Position numbers and translations under genes: made by a program. A DNA stretch of 25,340 bases from contig JAFYMV010000228.1 of the NCBI GenBank assembly GCA_017548225.1, positions 1 to 25,340 on the forward strand, given 5' to 3'. Source of the stretch: Bacteroidaceae bacterium. Lineage in GTDB: Bacteria; Bacteroidota; Bacteroidia; Bacteroidales; Bacteroidaceae. A model generated the notes under the pieces. It had not been told where the DNA came from and made no database searches. It saw only the letters and a program-made list of their open reading frames with translations. This document shows, in pieces, positions 23,679-25,340 of the stretch (positions are counted from its first letter, which is position 1; each line of letters starts with the position of its first letter).

Positions 23679-24431
23679 CTACTCCACAATCTCCGTTATC
23701 AGCTGGGCTACCCTGCTGGGGTGGTCTATGGCCAGTTGCCCGTGCTGCATGTGGGGGAAGCGGGTGATGTGGCAGTGGGGAGCCAGTGTGGCAAGGTGGC
23801 GGTACATATACTTGGCCACGAAGGCCTCGTGCTGGCCGTACCAGTAGTGCACATCGGTGCAGCGCACACGCTCCAGGCGCGAGGTGTAGATGGATTTGTA
23901 GGCATCGCGCACGGCACGCCCATAGCCTGAAGGATACACCTTCGCCAGTTCGTCGAGCAGGGTGTCAAAGTAGTGCGAGCGAAAGAGCCACTTGAAGAAG
24001 CCACTCATGTGATAGCTGCACCACACATTGAAGCTCTGATAATAGCGCAAGGGGTCAATACTCCATCGTGGCAGCGGTACTAGAGGAGCCGCATCGAGGA
24101 TGACATGGTCGATAGTAATCTCGGCACGCTCTTGCAGTTTGGCCACGATGCACCCACCCATCGAGAGTCCATAAGCAGCATCTATATGCCCGCCGTATGC
24201 CGAGCAGATGTGTTGCACGAGCTGGTCCACCTGATCATCGATACTTGTAAAGGTAGAGGGTATAGCCTTGCTGTTGTCATCAAGGAGAAATCCGTCTACC
24301 TGCACCGCAACAATGTGGTAGCGGTCGCGCAGAAGCTCTATTAGCGGACCGAAGACCTGGTACGACACCCCAAGCCCATGAACGAGCATCAGCGTCTTGT
24401 GTGCAGAATTGCCAAAGGTGGTGAATAACAT
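23679..24431 (-). CDS. Alpha/beta hydrolase fold protein
   Basis: A 250-residue cytoplasmic hydrolase of unknown substrate. The oxyanion segment MLVHGLG (15-21), the nucleophile elbow YGLSMGG (Ser90) and a C-terminal FPHMQHGQ with probable catalytic His230 are visible. The catalytic acid is less clear: the strand VHYWYGQHEAF (194-204) has Glu202 where Asp is common. A helical cap lies between about 115 and 190. No signal peptide was seen. It lies 58 nt after the MmcQ/YjbR gene on the same strand, without a clear promoter in the gap, so the two are likely co-transcribed. Confidence 0.85.
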   Translation of the reverse strand: MLFTTFGNSAHKTLMLVHGLGVSYQVFGPLIELLRDRYHIVAVQVDGFLLDDNSKAIPSTFTSIDDQVDQLVQHICSAYGGHIDAAYGLSMGGCIVAKLQERAEITIDHVILDAAPLVPLPRWSIDPLRYYQSFNVWCSYHMSGFFKWLFRSHYFDTLLDELAKVYPSGYGRAVRDAYKSIYTSRLERVRCTDVHYWYGQHEAFVAKYMYRHLATLAPHCHITRFPHMQHGQLAIDHPSRVAQLITEIVE

Positions 24432-24458
24432 GGTATAGTGTGTGTCTTTATTATCTGT

Positions 24459-24508
24459 AACTCATTGCACATTTCTCATTACTCATAACTCAAGACTCAC
24501 TACTCAAA
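24459..24508. repeat. Low-complexity ACTCA-type repeat
   Basis: CTCATT or ACTCA-like words recur at 24461, 24475, 24482, 24488, 24495 and 24502, a degenerate short repeat of about 7-8 bp. It spans the gap between two - strand genes and runs into the last codons of the MmcQ/YjbR gene (SSES tail). Confidence 0.5.
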
Positions 24509-24849
24509 AAGCTTTCCTTCGTCTTGCGCGGTATCTTCTTATATACTTGCTCGTAGGAGTGGTCTATGAGTGAGCGGATGAGCGCTTCGGGCACATCGCG
24601 GTCAAGGTAGACTTGATTCCAGTGCTTCTTGTTCCAGTGCCATGCCCCCTCAATGCCCTGATAGCGGTCGCGCAGCTCCAGCGCATAGTCGGGCTCACAT
24701 TTCAGCACCACAAGGTTGGGTCGCTCCAGGTCGAGGCAAGTAAATATCTTACCCATGAGGCGAAACACCAGTGTGGTCTCGTCAAAGGGGAACGCCTCGT
24801 CGGTATAAGACTTTGTCAAGCAATATTCGCGGATGTCTTCGATGTTCAT
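24490..24849 (-). CDS. MmcQ/YjbR family protein
   Basis: A 119-residue cytoplasmic protein of the MmcQ/YjbR (DUF419) family, which has a CyaY-like fold with a double-wing surface. Members are called DNA-binding, but the function is poorly known. The family pattern is clear: NIEDIREYCLTK at the start, AFPFDETTLVFRLMGKIF, LVVLKCEPDYALELRD, and WNKKHWNQVYLDRDVPEALI followed by DHSYEQVYKKIP. I choose the ATG at 24849. The frame allows one ten codons earlier (24879), but that would overlap the promoter and add unrelated residues. The C-terminal SSES tail falls within the short-repeat tract. Confidence 0.87.
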   Translation of the reverse strand: MNIEDIREYCLTKSYTDEAFPFDETTLVFRLMGKIFTCLDLERPNLVVLKCEPDYALELRDRYQGIEGAWHWNKKHWNQVYLDRDVPEALIRSLIDHSYEQVYKKIPRKTKESFLSSES

Positions 24850-24865
24850 GGCATGATAGTTTCTC

Positions 24866-24897
24866 CAAAAGTACGGCAAAAACTGGCTTTGTCCAAA
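24866..24897 (-). promoter_or_regulatory. Promoter of the MmcQ/YjbR gene
   Basis: On the - strand TTTG (24897-24894), a 20-nt spacer and TACTTTTG (24873-24866) match both elements of the Bacteroidetes promoter. The start at 24849 would follow a very short leader, supporting this start over 24879. Confidence 0.6.
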
Positions 24898-25035
24898 ATG
24901 TTTTGTACTTTTTTCGTCAAACTATATATATCCTCCCCCCACCCCTTATTTTTTGAGGCACGACAGGTGTGGATTATCGCAGGCCCGACAATGCGCGGAA
25001 GCAGGTGCGATATTTGTTGAAGATAGGAAACACCC

Positions 25036-25340
25036 TCACCAAAGTATATAGAGCAACGAGCCGATGCTGATGATTATCCAGAGGAGCAGGCCTTGCACGA
25101 AGGACTTGAAGCCTACGGAGCGCAACACATCGGTGGAGAGTGAGGCGCCGATGAAGAACATCGTCAGCGTGAGGCACTTGCGGGCAAAGCCCGAGATGAC
25201 TTGCCCAAGGGCGGGGAGGCCGTTGAGCACATAGGTGTTGAGCACGATGGCGATGATGAAGTAGAGGATAAACCAGGGGATGGTAACCTTGCGCCCGTCG
25301 CTCTTGAAGATGAACGAGGTGGCCAGTGCCAAGGGGATAA
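25036..25340 (-). CDS. C-terminal part of a YeiH/UPF0324 family membrane protein
   Basis: The frame is open to the right edge of the window, so the gene is cut and its start lies outside. About 101 residues are visible with three hydrophobic segments: WFILYFIIAIVLNTYVL, CLTLTMFFIGASL, and GLLLWIIISIGSLLYILW at the very end. The pattern KVTIPWFILYF, then an intrahelical FARKCLTLTMFFIGASL and a terminal LLLWIIISIGSL, is typical of the C-terminus of the UPF0324/YeiH family, often annotated as putative sulfate exporters. The transport function is predicted only. The TTG at 25330-25332 is an internal Leu codon in this reading, not a start. Confidence 0.8.
   Translation of the reverse strand, partial: IPLALATSFIFKSDGRKVTIPWFILYFIIAIVLNTYVLNGLPALGQVISGFARKCLTLTMFFIGASLSTDVLRSVGFKSFVQGLLLWIIISIGSLLYILW

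Noticed and set aside
24910..24960. G-rich - strand tract (GGGGTGGGGGGAGG) as a G-quadruplex
   Set aside because: Fewer than four clean G runs of three or more are present at suitable spacing.

Overview
The window comes from a Bacteroidales chromosome, plausibly Prevotellaceae or a relative. The evidence is a SusC/SusD pair with DUF4843 and PKD-like lipoproteins, a DUF2723 membrane protein, a secreted protein with a type IX-like C-terminal tail, A-rich ribosome binding sites, and several promoters of the Bacteroidetes type (TTG/TTTG, 19-21 nt, TAnnTTTG). No transposase, phage gene, CRISPR array, tRNA or rRNA was seen.

Layout. Positions 1-154 hold the 3' end of an unrecognised + strand gene, convergent with a four-gene - strand block: DUF2723 membrane protein (6100-2714), CE4 polysaccharide deacetylase (2712-2101), PfkB sugar kinase (2040-1111) and queG (1086-160). 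Divergent from this block is a thioredoxin-fold lipoprotein (6282-7616) closed by a strong terminator. A 1-kb non-coding stretch (7617-8618) follows. It holds dispersed 23-bp elements, a 22-bp-period tandem array, and a promoter with an inverted repeat in its spacer. This leads to a secreted repeat protein of 638 residues (8619-10535).

Positions 10664-20375 form one operon: SusC, SusD, DUF4843 lipoprotein, PKD-like lipoprotein and a 937-residue M16 zinc peptidase. Its promoter overlaps the terminator of the gene before it. I read the set as outer-membrane capture and import of peptides or a protein, followed by periplasmic proteolysis, comparable in logic to RagAB-type peptide importers and to FusA/FusC ferredoxin import. 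The secreted 638-residue protein and the thioredoxin-like lipoprotein upstream may belong to the same cell-envelope programme, but that is inference.

From 20462 onward the genes are mostly housekeeping: miaB (-), a TrmH/SpoU RNA methyltransferase (-), a CYTH triphosphatase (+), an alpha/beta hydrolase (-), an MmcQ/YjbR protein (-) and the C-terminal end of a YeiH/UPF0324 membrane protein (-). Between miaB and the methyltransferase a good + strand promoter is followed about 80 nt later by a terminator-like hairpin with no gene between, which suggests an undescribed small RNA.
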